From assembly GCA_028279375.1 (NCBI GenBank), contig JANQNW010000012.1, positions 1 to 64,000 of the forward strand: a stretch of DNA of 64,000 bases, given 5' to 3'. The translations under genes and the position numbers were made by a program. The DNA is from Phycisphaerales bacterium (GTDB taxonomy: Bacteria; Planctomycetota; Phycisphaerae; Phycisphaerales; UBA1924). Each line of letters begins with the position of its first letter. Position 1 is the stretch's first letter. The notes under the pieces are model-generated. The model made no database searches and had not been told where the DNA came from. It saw only the letters and a list, made by a program, of their open reading frames with translations. Positions 26,906 through 34,639 of the stretch are shown here, one piece after another.

Positions 26906-28936
26906 TCAGCCGGTCCAGAAACTCAGCAGTGTTGCGATATCCAGCGCGGTGACTTCGCCGTCACCGGTCAAGTCTTCTGGGCAGGAGTCGGGCGGATCCG
27001 GACAGACGCCCCAAGCGCCGATGACGATCGCGAGGTCGATCGCGCTGACTCGACCATCTCCATTCTGATCCGCCGTCGGCGGATATTGCCGACTGCCGAA
27101 CGTGCCCATGTACTCGACCCCGAGCAGCCCTGTGGGCTGGGGGCCCGGCGCTTCGAACTTCAGCGCACGAATCGGCGCCGCCGGGAGCGCATTCATATCG
27201 AGCGGCGGATTCGCGAATCCCGGCGACTCGCCGTACATCGCAGAGACTCCGGGCGCTCCCGGGTCGATCAGCGTCTGCCACTCGGCGGCTTCGTCGATCG
27301 CCGGGGCCGGCGAGAAGTCGCCGTCCTCGATAGCGTCGTACCAGCAGTAGGTGAAGTTCAATCCACCAGCGTCGTACACGTCCTGCGCGGATCCCTTGAT
27401 CAGATCGACATGCATCGCGGACGCGAAGACCGACTGCATTGCATGGATCTCGGGAAACTCGTCGTGAAGGCGAAAGTGTGAGGGCGCGGCGCCGTTCTCC
27501 AGGAATGAAGTCGCATTGGAGAGGATGAGCTCGACATCGCCTCGAAGTGAAAAAACGCGGCTCGCCGTCGGCGCCAGATCGGTCGTGATCTCACAACTCT
27601 CGAGAAGCAGGCGATGCGTCGCCTCCTCCGTCGGGCCGTATTCGATCGCGGCCGCGATTCCGGGGCCGAACTGGCCTGTCGAGGAGAACTCCATCGAGCA
27701 GCGCGAGAACGCGATCGACGAGTCTCCACCCAGGCGCACGTTCGTGGCGTTCACGAAATCGCAGTCCACAAATCGCACTGGATAGCTCGACCAGTCGAAT
27801 CGATCTGCCGCGTCGACGACATCCGTCTGATTGGCGCCATCCCAAGGGGAGCTTCGGTGTCCGTCATATCCGATCGCCCGACACCGTCGATACTCGACAT
27901 CAGTGATCAGCGTGTCGCCTCCGCTGTGCTGGAAGAAGCCGATGACTGATGCGCCGTTGAGACTCTGGCCGGACGGCGTGAGGAGGCCATAGCAATGAGC
28001 GACGGTGTCTTCGACGAGGCATCCTTCGACTTCGCCGCCGGGCTCTGAGGAGAAGAAGACAAGATGATTGGCGCCGTTGACGCGAAGGCCGCGCATCTCA
28101 CAGTTGCGCACTGTATTGCCGCGACACTCGGATCCGGAGAACTCGATGCTGTGTCCTGCGGAGTCGATGACGACACAGTCTTCGATAAGGCAGTTGGATG
28201 ATGTGCGGATGAAGATGCCGGATGAGTCGATGGAGTCGAAATCGGAGTCGAGGCACCAGCCAGCGAAGACAGCGCCGCGAATGACGAGACCGTCGCTCTG
28301 GATGACGACCATGCCGTCGCCCTGGCGGAATGACTTGTACGAGCGTCCATTCGTGCGCGGATCGCTGCTGTCGCTTGTATGCACCCAGAGTTGCTGCGTC
28401 GTGAGATTCACGAACCACGATCCAGGTGTCGACTTGCACTCCTCGAGCGATGGAACCTGTGCGAGATGGCCTTTGGGCTGCTCGTCGTCGAGCGACCAAT
28501 TCTCCGCAACAGAGGCAGGAAAGAACTGATCGCCTGACTTCGGATAGGCATCGCCATCCGGATCGCCGAACGCATCGATCTCGATCGCGGCGCAGTTCGT
28601 CCAGGAGTCCTCACCGGGCCAGGGCTCGAACGTGATGTTCTGACGATTGCCGAACTCGATCGTCTCGGCGAATTGGCCGCGCAGGAGCGCGCGATCTCCA
28701 GGAAACACGATGTCCGTGAAGTCGGAGATCGTGTCGAAGGGCGCGGCCTGTGAGCCGTCGCCTCCCGGCGGGGCGTCTGCGTCGATGTAGAAATCGGCGG
28801 CGGGCGCGCGCGTAGCAAGCGCGACGGCGACGCTCATGATTGCGCCCGTTTTCAGAGACCACTCACAACGTCGAATTCCACTGCTCACATCGATCGCCCG
28901 CTGACTCCGGCGCCTCAGAACGTGGCGTCCGTTCAT
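26906..28936 (-). CDS. Secreted right-handed beta-helix protein with dockerin-like C-terminus
   Basis: This 676-residue protein has a signal-like segment ending ATRAPA-ADFY (about residue 46). A pectate-lyase-like parallel beta-helix follows (DADAPPGGDGSQAAPFDTIS, a common opening of this type; later repeats such as NCLIEDCVVIDSAGHSIEFSG). The C-terminus has two dockerin-like half-repeats: NGDGRVSAIDLAIVIGAWG and TGDGEVTALDIATLLSFWTG, with calcium-ligating Asp/Asn. The role may be carbohydrate binding or degradation. The start is uncertain: a GTG at 28888 would give a shorter, more typical signal peptide. The gene is followed downstream by the convergent dehydrogenase. Confidence 0.8.
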   Translation of the reverse strand: MNGRHVLRRRSQRAIDVSSGIRRCEWSLKTGAIMSVAVALATRAPAADFYIDADAPPGGDGSQAAPFDTISDFTDIVFPGDRALLRGQFAETIEFGNRQNITFEPWPGEDSWTNCAAIEIDAFGDPDGDAYPKSGDQFFPASVAENWSLDDEQPKGHLAQVPSLEECKSTPGSWFVNLTTQQLWVHTSDSSDPRTNGRSYKSFRQGDGMVVIQSDGLVIRGAVFAGWCLDSDFDSIDSSGIFIRTSSNCLIEDCVVIDSAGHSIEFSGSECRGNTVRNCEMRGLRVNGANHLVFFSSEPGGEVEGCLVEDTVAHCYGLLTPSGQSLNGASVIGFFQHSGGDTLITDVEYRRCRAIGYDGHRSSPWDGANQTDVVDAADRFDWSSYPVRFVDCDFVNATNVRLGGDSSIAFSRCSMEFSSTGQFGPGIAAAIEYGPTEEATHRLLLESCEITTDLAPTASRVFSLRGDVELILSNATSFLENGAAPSHFRLHDEFPEIHAMQSVFASAMHVDLIKGSAQDVYDAGGLNFTYCWYDAIEDGDFSPAPAIDEAAEWQTLIDPGAPGVSAMYGESPGFANPPLDMNALPAAPIRALKFEAPGPQPTGLLGVEYMGTFGSRQYPPTADQNGDGRVSAIDLAIVIGAWGVCPDPPDSCPEDLTGDGEVTALDIATLLSFWTG

Positions 28937-29050
28937 TCAGCATATGCGCGGGTGTGCGGAATCAAAGTGCAAATCGAGCGAGTCCCGTCGCCTTGTGCGG
29001 GTGAGAGCTTGCGTCCTGAATCGACGGAGCGGGAATTCTCGGGCGTACGC

Positions 29051-29665
29051 TCAGTACGAGCGCAGCACGCCGATCACGATCCCCTGAATGCGGCAGTCGT
29101 CCACGACGATCGGATCGAAGTCCGGATTGGCCGGCTGCAGGCGGACGTGATCCTTCTCTTTGAAGAAGGTCTTGAGCGTCGTGGAGCCATCGGGCAGGAG
29201 GGCGACGACGCGCTGGCCGTTCCGAGCGGTGTCCTTCCGCTCGATGATGACGAAGTCGCCATCGAGGATGCCTTCATCGCGCATGGAGTCGCCATCGACC
29301 TGCAGCGTGAACGTGGCGCCGGAGCGGCTGACGCGCGGGCCGAAGAGATCGACGAGATCGAGTTCGTCATCATCGCTGAATTTCTCGATCGGATAGCCGG
29401 CGGCGATCTTGCCGACCAGCGGGAAACGAAGTGGGCGATCCTCGTCTGGGACGGCGATGCCGTCAGGAATGGACAAAGAGCGAGCCTTGTTCGCTTCGCG
29501 AACGAGCGCCCCTTTCTTGATGAGCGCCTCGATATGCTCGAAGATCGTGACCTTGCTGACGCCGAGCTCGTCGGCGATTTCCTGCATGGTCGGGGAATAG
29601 CCACGCTGGATGCGGCTGTCTCTGATGATCTTCAGGATCTGCAGTTGCTTGGGAGTGAGGTTCAT
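29051..29665 (-). CDS. lexA: LexA repressor
   Basis: This 204-residue protein begins MNLTPKQLQIL and has a winged-helix DNA-binding domain (SPTMQEIADELGVSKVTIFEHIEAL). The C-terminal S24 peptidase domain has the autocleavage bond AAG (Ala-Gly) in KIAAGYPIE, the catalytic Ser in DGDSMRDEGI and the Lys in TTLKTFF. LexA represses SOS genes until RecA* triggers self-cleavage. The ATG at 29665 is chosen because it fits the family N-terminus; the longer frame to 29746 is not conserved-looking. An open frame of uncertain reality overlaps its 5' end. Confidence 0.95.
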   Translation of the reverse strand: MNLTPKQLQILKIIRDSRIQRGYSPTMQEIADELGVSKVTIFEHIEALIKKGALVREANKARSLSIPDGIAVPDEDRPLRFPLVGKIAAGYPIEKFSDDDELDLVDLFGPRVSRSGATFTLQVDGDSMRDEGILDGDFVIIERKDTARNGQRVVALLPDGSTTLKTFFKEKDHVRLQPANPDFDPIVVDDCRIQGIVIGVLRSY

Positions 29666-30095
29666 CGAATCGGCCCTCCGGTTCGCGAACCGCATGTGCA
29701 GTGGCGAGATCGCCTCGGCCTGTGAGCGCTCCAAGCGCCTGGCCAACGGCTTGCAGGATCACATCCTGCTGCTCGAGCGCGCGTTCCGTCGCATGGAGGA
29801 AGCCCACACGCATCGCAAGCGCTGAGAGTTCGAGTTGGTCGGAGTTCGCCCGGGCGGGCACATTCGCTGCGGATGGCTCGAAGCGATCCTGGGCGCCCAT
29901 CAGACGCGCAAGGAATCCGAGCGACGGGCCTGAGTTCCCGTCATCGCCGGCGCGATCGCGGCGACGCTGACGGTCCGGATCCCCGGCGCCGGTTCGACGC
30001 AATGCGCCTGGCCTTTCCTCGTGCGCGGCCACGTACGTCGACGTGTAGTCGCCTCCGGGTCCCAGACGCAGAATCGCATTCCCATCGAGCAGCAT
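29463..30095 (-). CDS. Possible small ORF upstream of and overlapping lexA
   Basis: The ATG at 30095 has GGGAG 9 nt upstream and opens a 210-residue frame (MLLDGNAILRLGPGG start). A Gly/Asp/Arg-rich middle section is followed by a helix of the form ALAMRVGFLHATERALEQQ. The frame then runs about 200 bp out of phase into lexA, where it becomes Gln/Pro/Arg-rich and unconvincing. Either the gene ends in a frameshift near 29745, or the region is non-coding with a chance open frame. On the plus strand the same triplets also give a short GC3-rich frame, which weakens the case. I recognise no homologue. Confidence 0.3.
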   Translation of the reverse strand: MLLDGNAILRLGPGGDYTSTYVAAHEERPGALRRTGAGDPDRQRRRDRAGDDGNSGPSLGFLARLMGAQDRFEPSAANVPARANSDQLELSALAMRVGFLHATERALEQQDVILQAVGQALGALTGRGDLATAHAVREPEGRFDEPHSQATADPEDHQRQPHPAWLFPDHAGNRRRARRQQGHDLRAYRGAHQERGARSRSEQGSLFVHS

Positions 30096-30457
30096 CGGTC
30101 TCAGCTCCCAAGGCGGTTCCGAGCCTGCGGCCCCGTCTCCAACAGAGGGCTCGCATGCTCTCACCGACCCGAACAAGTCTCCGCCCGCATGCCGCGAACC
30201 AGATGAACGCCTCACTAGGGGCGATCGCCTCGTCGCATCATGTTGGCGGTCGGAGGCGTTGTTCCACAACACCTTGGGGCTCTCCAGCCACGATCCGACA
30301 ATCGACCAACTGAACGAATCCACTACACAAACGGATCGTCCGTTTGTTCGGGTTACGATACCCTATCAAGACCCGAGTAGCAACGGCGAATCCGAACAAA
30401 TACCCAAATTTTCGGACGTTCGACGTCTCACCTGTTTCTCGACTTACTCAGGCCACC
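30096..30457 (-). other. 362-bp region between dprA and the lexA-upstream frame
   Basis: No coding frame is supported here. The region has noticeably more A and T than its surroundings and contains a perfect 9-bp inverted repeat at 30327-30347. It is the likely promoter region for lexA and any gene in front of it. Confidence 0.5.
30327..30347. promoter_or_regulatory. Perfect inverted repeat, candidate LexA operator
   Basis: The arms ACAAACGGA and TCCGTTTGT are perfect reverse complements separated by TCG. The site lies in the intergenic region ahead of lexA, where self-regulated lexA genes usually carry their operator. The planctomycete LexA box is not something I can state with confidence, so the link to LexA is inference from position and symmetry. 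Confidence 0.45.
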
Positions 30458-31663
30458 TCAGCGGCCACCGATCTGCACTGCGCCTCTCCGATGGAGTCGA
30501 TCACCCTTGCGAATGAGCACCTTTCGGAGCTCGAGCAGGGTCGCGTCGGCACGAATGACCTGAGGAGACAGGCCCGTGGAGCGCTCGAGTTCGTCGAGAG
30601 ATCGCGGCGACTCGAGCGCTTCGACGAGCGTTCGCTGTGAGACGCTCAGATCGGAGGGCAGGATCACGGTCGATGTCTGGGACTCGTCCTCGCTCGCTTC
30701 GATGGGCGTCGCAACAAATCGATGGTGATGGACACCCTCGAAGAGATGCCTTGCGGGTGATTCGAGTTGGGCGAGCACGTCGTCAGGTGACGTGACGATG
30801 GCCCCGCCGCCCTGACGCAGAAGATCGAGCGACCCCTCGGACGCTTTCGAATCAACGCGTCCCGGGAGAATCATGACCTCACGCGCATGATCCTCTGCGG
30901 CAAGTCGCGCCGTAATGAGCGCTCCGGATCGGGCGCCGGCTTCGATCACAAGGACGCCGAGCGACATTCCGGAGATGATGCGATTGCGCGCGGGGAAGTT
31001 ATCCGGCGCCGGCGCCGTGCGCAGCGGGAGCTCGCTCACGATCGCGCCGCCTTCAGCCACGATCTGGTCGAAGAGTTCGCGATTCTCTGGCGGATAGCAG
31101 TGAGCGAGGCCGCAGCCCATGACGACGATCGTGCGCGCCTTCGCCGCGAGCACGCCCTGATGCGCCGCGGTGTCAATGCCGCGGGCGCCTCCGGAGACGA
31201 TCGTGAGACCGGCGCGCGAGAGGGCGCCGGCGAATCGCATCGCTTGCTCGACGCCGTAGGGCGTGCAATGGCGCGATCCGACGATGGCGACGGGATAGCG
31301 ATCGAGTTCGGTGGAGAGGTCGCCACGGACGTACAGGATCGGCGGCGCATCATCGAAATGGCTCAGCAGTGCCGGATATCGTTCGTTCCACCATGCGATG
31401 AGTTGATATTCGGCCTTCTGCGCCCGGTCGAGTTCCTCGGTCGCTCGCGATTCGCTGTGCTCCAATGCGCGACAGATGCGCTCCGCGGACCGCGGGCCGA
31501 TGCGCGGCGTCTGCGCGAGCTGAGCCGGAGAAGCGCCGAGCACCGCGTCGATTGATCCGAGCGTTCGAATCGCGCGCCGAGAGAGCACCGGACCGAGTCC
31601 AGGTGTCAACGTGATGCGGAGGAGCGCATGGATGTCGGATTCGGAGTGATTGTTGTTCTCCAC
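30458..31663 (-). CDS. dprA: DNA processing protein DprA
   Basis: This 401-residue protein has an N-terminal helix-hairpin-helix-like part (LGPVLSRRAIRTLGSIDAVL). The central DprA/Smf Rossmann domain has VAIVGSRHCTPYG, IVSGGARGIDTAAHQ, and the NRIISGMS... EAGARSGALITARLA block. The C-terminal winged-helix domain is about residues 330-395. DprA binds incoming single-stranded DNA and loads RecA during transformation. The start fits an upstream gene end 9 bp away, suggesting an operon with the membrane protein gene. No other competence gene is visible here. Confidence 0.94.
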   Translation of the reverse strand: MENNNHSESDIHALLRITLTPGLGPVLSRRAIRTLGSIDAVLGASPAQLAQTPRIGPRSAERICRALEHSESRATEELDRAQKAEYQLIAWWNERYPALLSHFDDAPPILYVRGDLSTELDRYPVAIVGSRHCTPYGVEQAMRFAGALSRAGLTIVSGGARGIDTAAHQGVLAAKARTIVVMGCGLAHCYPPENRELFDQIVAEGGAIVSELPLRTAPAPDNFPARNRIISGMSLGVLVIEAGARSGALITARLAAEDHAREVMILPGRVDSKASEGSLDLLRQGGGAIVTSPDDVLAQLESPARHLFEGVHHHRFVATPIEASEDESQTSTVILPSDLSVSQRTLVEALESPRSLDELERSTGLSPQVIRADATLLELRKVLIRKGDRLHRRGAVQIGGR

Positions 31664-31672
31664 GCGCGGAGT

Positions 31673-32791
31673 CTACGTGGCGCCCTCCTCGTCTCCCAGC
31701 GTTCCCACCTTGGCAGGGGAGGCGATCGGGGTTTCTTCCGTCCATCGCGCGACGAACTCCGCGAGGGCAGGATCGTTCCGGCCGCTGACGAATCGCATGA
31801 CGAATCGAAGGCCGTCGTCGCGCAGAATGACTGCGCGAATGGGGCGACGAAAGCGCTCGAAGCGCAGCGCGCGTTCGAGTCGTCTCCATCGAGCGAGCCA
31901 GCCGCGGCGCACGTATGCGTGGATGGGGAGTTGGATCGCGCGGCCTGCACGCGGCCAGCGCCTGGAGATTCTGGCGAGCGCGAGTCCCAGCGCGTGCGGA
32001 TACGCGTCGAGGAAAAGGGAGATCCGCTCGAGCACGACGATTGAATCCGCGGTCGTGAAGACCCTGGAACGCCCGAGATTGACGCGTTCGACACGTCCCG
32101 GCGACACGAGGGTCGCGCTCAACTCAACCGGAAGCACACCGAGTTGCGCGAGCATAGGACGGAGCGTCAGGAGCACCCCGAGGAATCCGGGAATCGTCCA
32201 CATGGCGACGTGTCCCGGAGGCAGTCCCCGCGCCGGCAGCACGATGACGCACGTGACGATTGCGGCGAGAGACATCACGAGAAGGAAGATCCACACGCGA
32301 TGTTCCTGGGATCCGCGCCGACGCGACGCCCCGAGGTCGATTTCCTCGGATGGCGTCGCCTGCAGCGTCGGCTTCGGCCAGGCATGTCTGAACGCGACGA
32401 GCACGGCGCCGGGAATGTCTTCAAGGGACTCCGTATCGATGAGCGCATCGCGATGCGAATCGGCGGCGGTCAATCTCGCGCGCTCCGCAATCAACTCGGC
32501 TCGACGCTCTCGCGTGAGCGACGCGTCCCGAGTCACCAGAGCGTTGATGACCTCAATGCGCTCTCTCCCCGCGCGCCGGGTCCTGGTGGCGATGGGCTCT
32601 GCAAGCAGGAGTAGGGCGATGAGCGGCGCCGAGAACGGGGCGCCGATCAGAAATGAGCGCAGCAGGATGCTCTGCCATTCCAGCCCCGGGAATACGAAGA
32701 AGAGCGCGATCGAGAGTATGGCCGTGATGACCACCACCGGGGCGAGGGCGATCAGGTAGGCAAGCCTCGGCGGCGCGGGCGTCACAGGCAT
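31673..32791 (-). CDS. Membrane protein of unknown function
   Basis: I do not recognise this 372-residue protein. It has four predicted membrane segments in two pairs. The first pair is near residues 10-35 (YLIALAPVVVITAILSIALF) and 40-65 (LIGAPFSAPLIALLLLAEPIA). The second is near residues 175-195 (VWIFLLVMSLAAIVTCVIVL) and 205-225 (MWTIPGFLGVLLTLRPML). A Arg/Glu-rich cytoplasmic-type helix lies between the pairs, and an Arg-rich C-terminal region of about 130 residues follows. The ATG at 32791 is preferred to a GTG at 32869 because the membrane region then starts at the normal distance. dprA follows 9 bp downstream. Confidence 0.6.
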   Translation of the reverse strand: MPVTPAPPRLAYLIALAPVVVITAILSIALFFVFPGLEWQSILLRSFLIGAPFSAPLIALLLLAEPIATRTRRAGRERIEVINALVTRDASLTRERRAELIAERARLTAADSHRDALIDTESLEDIPGAVLVAFRHAWPKPTLQATPSEEIDLGASRRRGSQEHRVWIFLLVMSLAAIVTCVIVLPARGLPPGHVAMWTIPGFLGVLLTLRPMLAQLGVLPVELSATLVSPGRVERVNLGRSRVFTTADSIVVLERISLFLDAYPHALGLALARISRRWPRAGRAIQLPIHAYVRRGWLARWRRLERALRFERFRRPIRAVILRDDGLRFVMRFVSGRNDPALAEFVARWTEETPIASPAKVGTLGDEEGAT

Positions 32792-32931
32792 GCGCTCACT
32801 CACGCTGACGACGCCTCGACGAAGATCTGTGACTGCTCGCAGGGACACGACCTCAGAGAATAAGGGCACGGCGACGCCGAATCAGTCTCGCTAGGATCCG
32901 CGCACTCGATTGACGCCCAAGCGGAGAGACC

Positions 32932-33705
32932 ATGAGCACACTGGAAGGACGAATCGGACTGATCACCGGCGCCACCGCCGGCATCGGTGAGGCCCTCGCC
33001 TACGCGCTCGCGCGCCTCGGAGCCGGCGTCGTTATCAACGGTCGACGCGCCGAGCGCCTTGATGAGGTCGTTGGCAAGATCGCAGAGGACGGCGGAAGGG
33101 CCACAGCAGTCGTCGGTGACGCGGCTGACTCGCTGACGATCGACCAGATGTTCAGTTCATCAAATCAGGTCTTCGGCTCTGACCCGGACATCGTCGTCGT
33201 CAACGCCGGGCGCGGACTGAATGGAAGCGTGCTCTCCTCCGACGAGTCGCAGTGGGAGGAGATGATTCGCACGAACCTCCTCGGGTGCGCCAGGCTGATG
33301 CGTGAGGCGGGGAATCGAATGCGCCAGGCCGCTGAGAAGATGGGTCCGCTCGAGAAGCCGTTCGATCTCGTGGTGATCGGATCGAATGTCGGCCGGCACA
33401 TCTCGCCCTTCAGCTCGATGTATGGCTCGACGAAGTTCGCGGTGAACTCACTCGCTGAGGCGGCGCGACGCGAGCTTGGTCCAAGGGGCGTGCGCGTCAC
33501 GCTCATTGAGCCTGGCATCGTGCGCTCGGAGTTTCAGGAATCCGCAGGCTACGACCTGGAGTCATTCGGCGAGTTCATGGAGAGCGTCGGCCCGGTGCTG
33601 GTTCCCGAGGATGTCGCGCGCGTGATCACATTCGTGGTGACGCAGCCGGCGAACGTGCATGTCAATGATGTGCTGCTTCGCCCGACGCGACAGGAGTATC
33701 CGTAG
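32932..33705 (+). CDS. Short-chain dehydrogenase/reductase (SDR)
   Basis: This 257-residue enzyme is a classical SDR: the cofactor loop TGATAGIGEALA (residues 13-24), an NGRR segment at the end of strand 2 (suggesting NADP), NAGRG, the catalytic Ser in VIGSNVG, and YGSTKFA (YxxxK). The C-terminal IEPGIVRSEF is also typical. The substrate is unknown. GGAGAG precedes the ATG. The gene is divergent from the membrane protein gene and convergent with the hydrolase, with a 44-bp overlap of the 3' ends. Confidence 0.9.
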   Translation: MSTLEGRIGLITGATAGIGEALAYALARLGAGVVINGRRAERLDEVVGKIAEDGGRATAVVGDAADSLTIDQMFSSSNQVFGSDPDIVVVNAGRGLNGSVLSSDESQWEEMIRTNLLGCARLMREAGNRMRQAAEKMGPLEKPFDLVVIGSNVGRHISPFSSMYGSTKFAVNSLAEAARRELGPRGVRVTLIEPGIVRSEFQESAGYDLESFGEFMESVGPVLVPEDVARVITFVVTQPANVHVNDVLLRPTRQEYP

Positions 33706-34630
33706 TTGATCCACCTGAGCCGGTCGCGATGAAATCTCGCACGATCTGAATCGACCGCGCTCGATGGCGCGGATCCGTCCACAGATCGTTGTGCGATGCG
33801 GTGGGGATCGTCTCGAGGTGTCCACTCGGGGCGGCGTCCGCGATGTCGCGCCCGTCGGCGATCGGGCACACCTCATCAGCTTCGCCATGCAGGATCAGGA
33901 GCGGCGCCGTCACCTGTGCGGCTCGCTCGGCGCGATCGAATCCGCGCCATCGATATCCGATTCCGAGACGCAGCCCTAGGAGCGCGTAGGCGAGCGGGAG
34001 ATTGAGTCGATAGGGGAGTCGAGCCGCGCGCATGACATTTCGCGCCGGCGTGATGGTGAGTCTTGAGGGGGACTCCGCGATGACGCCCGCGATGCGATCG
34101 TCGTCGCTCAACTCGGACGCCGCCTGAATGACCGCGCCTCCGCCAAGCGACCAACCCATAAGGATCACGCGCTCGATCTGCTCCGGTATCGCGCGCTCGA
34201 TCAGCGATCTCAGGATGGCAGGTTCAGTGACGCCGAGTCCGCACAGGCCATCCGCTTCACCGAGCCCTGGCGTGTCGATCGCGATGATGCGCGACGCAAC
34301 GGGAGCGATCGCTTCAAGGCGCGCCAAGGCCCCGATTCTCGAGTCGCCCCAACCGGGAGCGAGGATGACCACTGGTCCGTCATTCCGTGCGCCTGTGATT
34401 TCCCAGACGGGGCACCGGAGCATGGCGTTATTCGAGGGCGTGTGCTCGAGCGTCCACGACTTGAACGAGAGGGGCGTCGAGAGTTCCGAAGGGTCGCCCG
34501 GCATGCCCTGCGCGATCGCGCTTGCGTAGGTGCGCCGGCGCGGACTCCTGAGTCGATGCATCGTGAATGCGACTCCCCACGCAAACACGACGAGCAAGCC
34601 GGCGAGCAGAATGAGGACGAAGCCAGTCAA
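33662..34630 (-). CDS. Membrane-anchored alpha/beta hydrolase
   Basis: This 322-residue protein begins with a membrane anchor (MTGFVLILLAGLLVVFAWGV) and then an alpha/beta-hydrolase fold. The oxyanion region is ILAPGWGDS, the nucleophile elbow GWSLGG, the likely acid LLILHGEADEVCP and the catalytic His TASHNDLW. This fits an esterase or serine hydrolase of the BAAT/peptidase S9-like group; the substrate is unknown. The start is 9 bp downstream of the rseP stop (minus strand), consistent with a dxr-rseP-hydrolase operon. Confidence 0.85.
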   Translation of the reverse strand: MTGFVLILLAGLLVVFAWGVAFTMHRLRSPRRRTYASAIAQGMPGDPSELSTPLSFKSWTLEHTPSNNAMLRCPVWEITGARNDGPVVILAPGWGDSRIGALARLEAIAPVASRIIAIDTPGLGEADGLCGLGVTEPAILRSLIERAIPEQIERVILMGWSLGGGAVIQAASELSDDDRIAGVIAESPSRLTITPARNVMRAARLPYRLNLPLAYALLGLRLGIGYRWRGFDRAERAAQVTAPLLILHGEADEVCPIADGRDIADAAPSGHLETIPTASHNDLWTDPRHRARSIQIVRDFIATGSGGSTTDTPVASGEAAHH

Positions 34631-34639
34631 CGCGGACGC

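Noticed and set aside
29610..29825. 71-residue plus-strand frame over the start of lexA, GC3-rich
   Set aside because: Antisense to lexA's first codons, no RBS; composition effect of the opposite frame.
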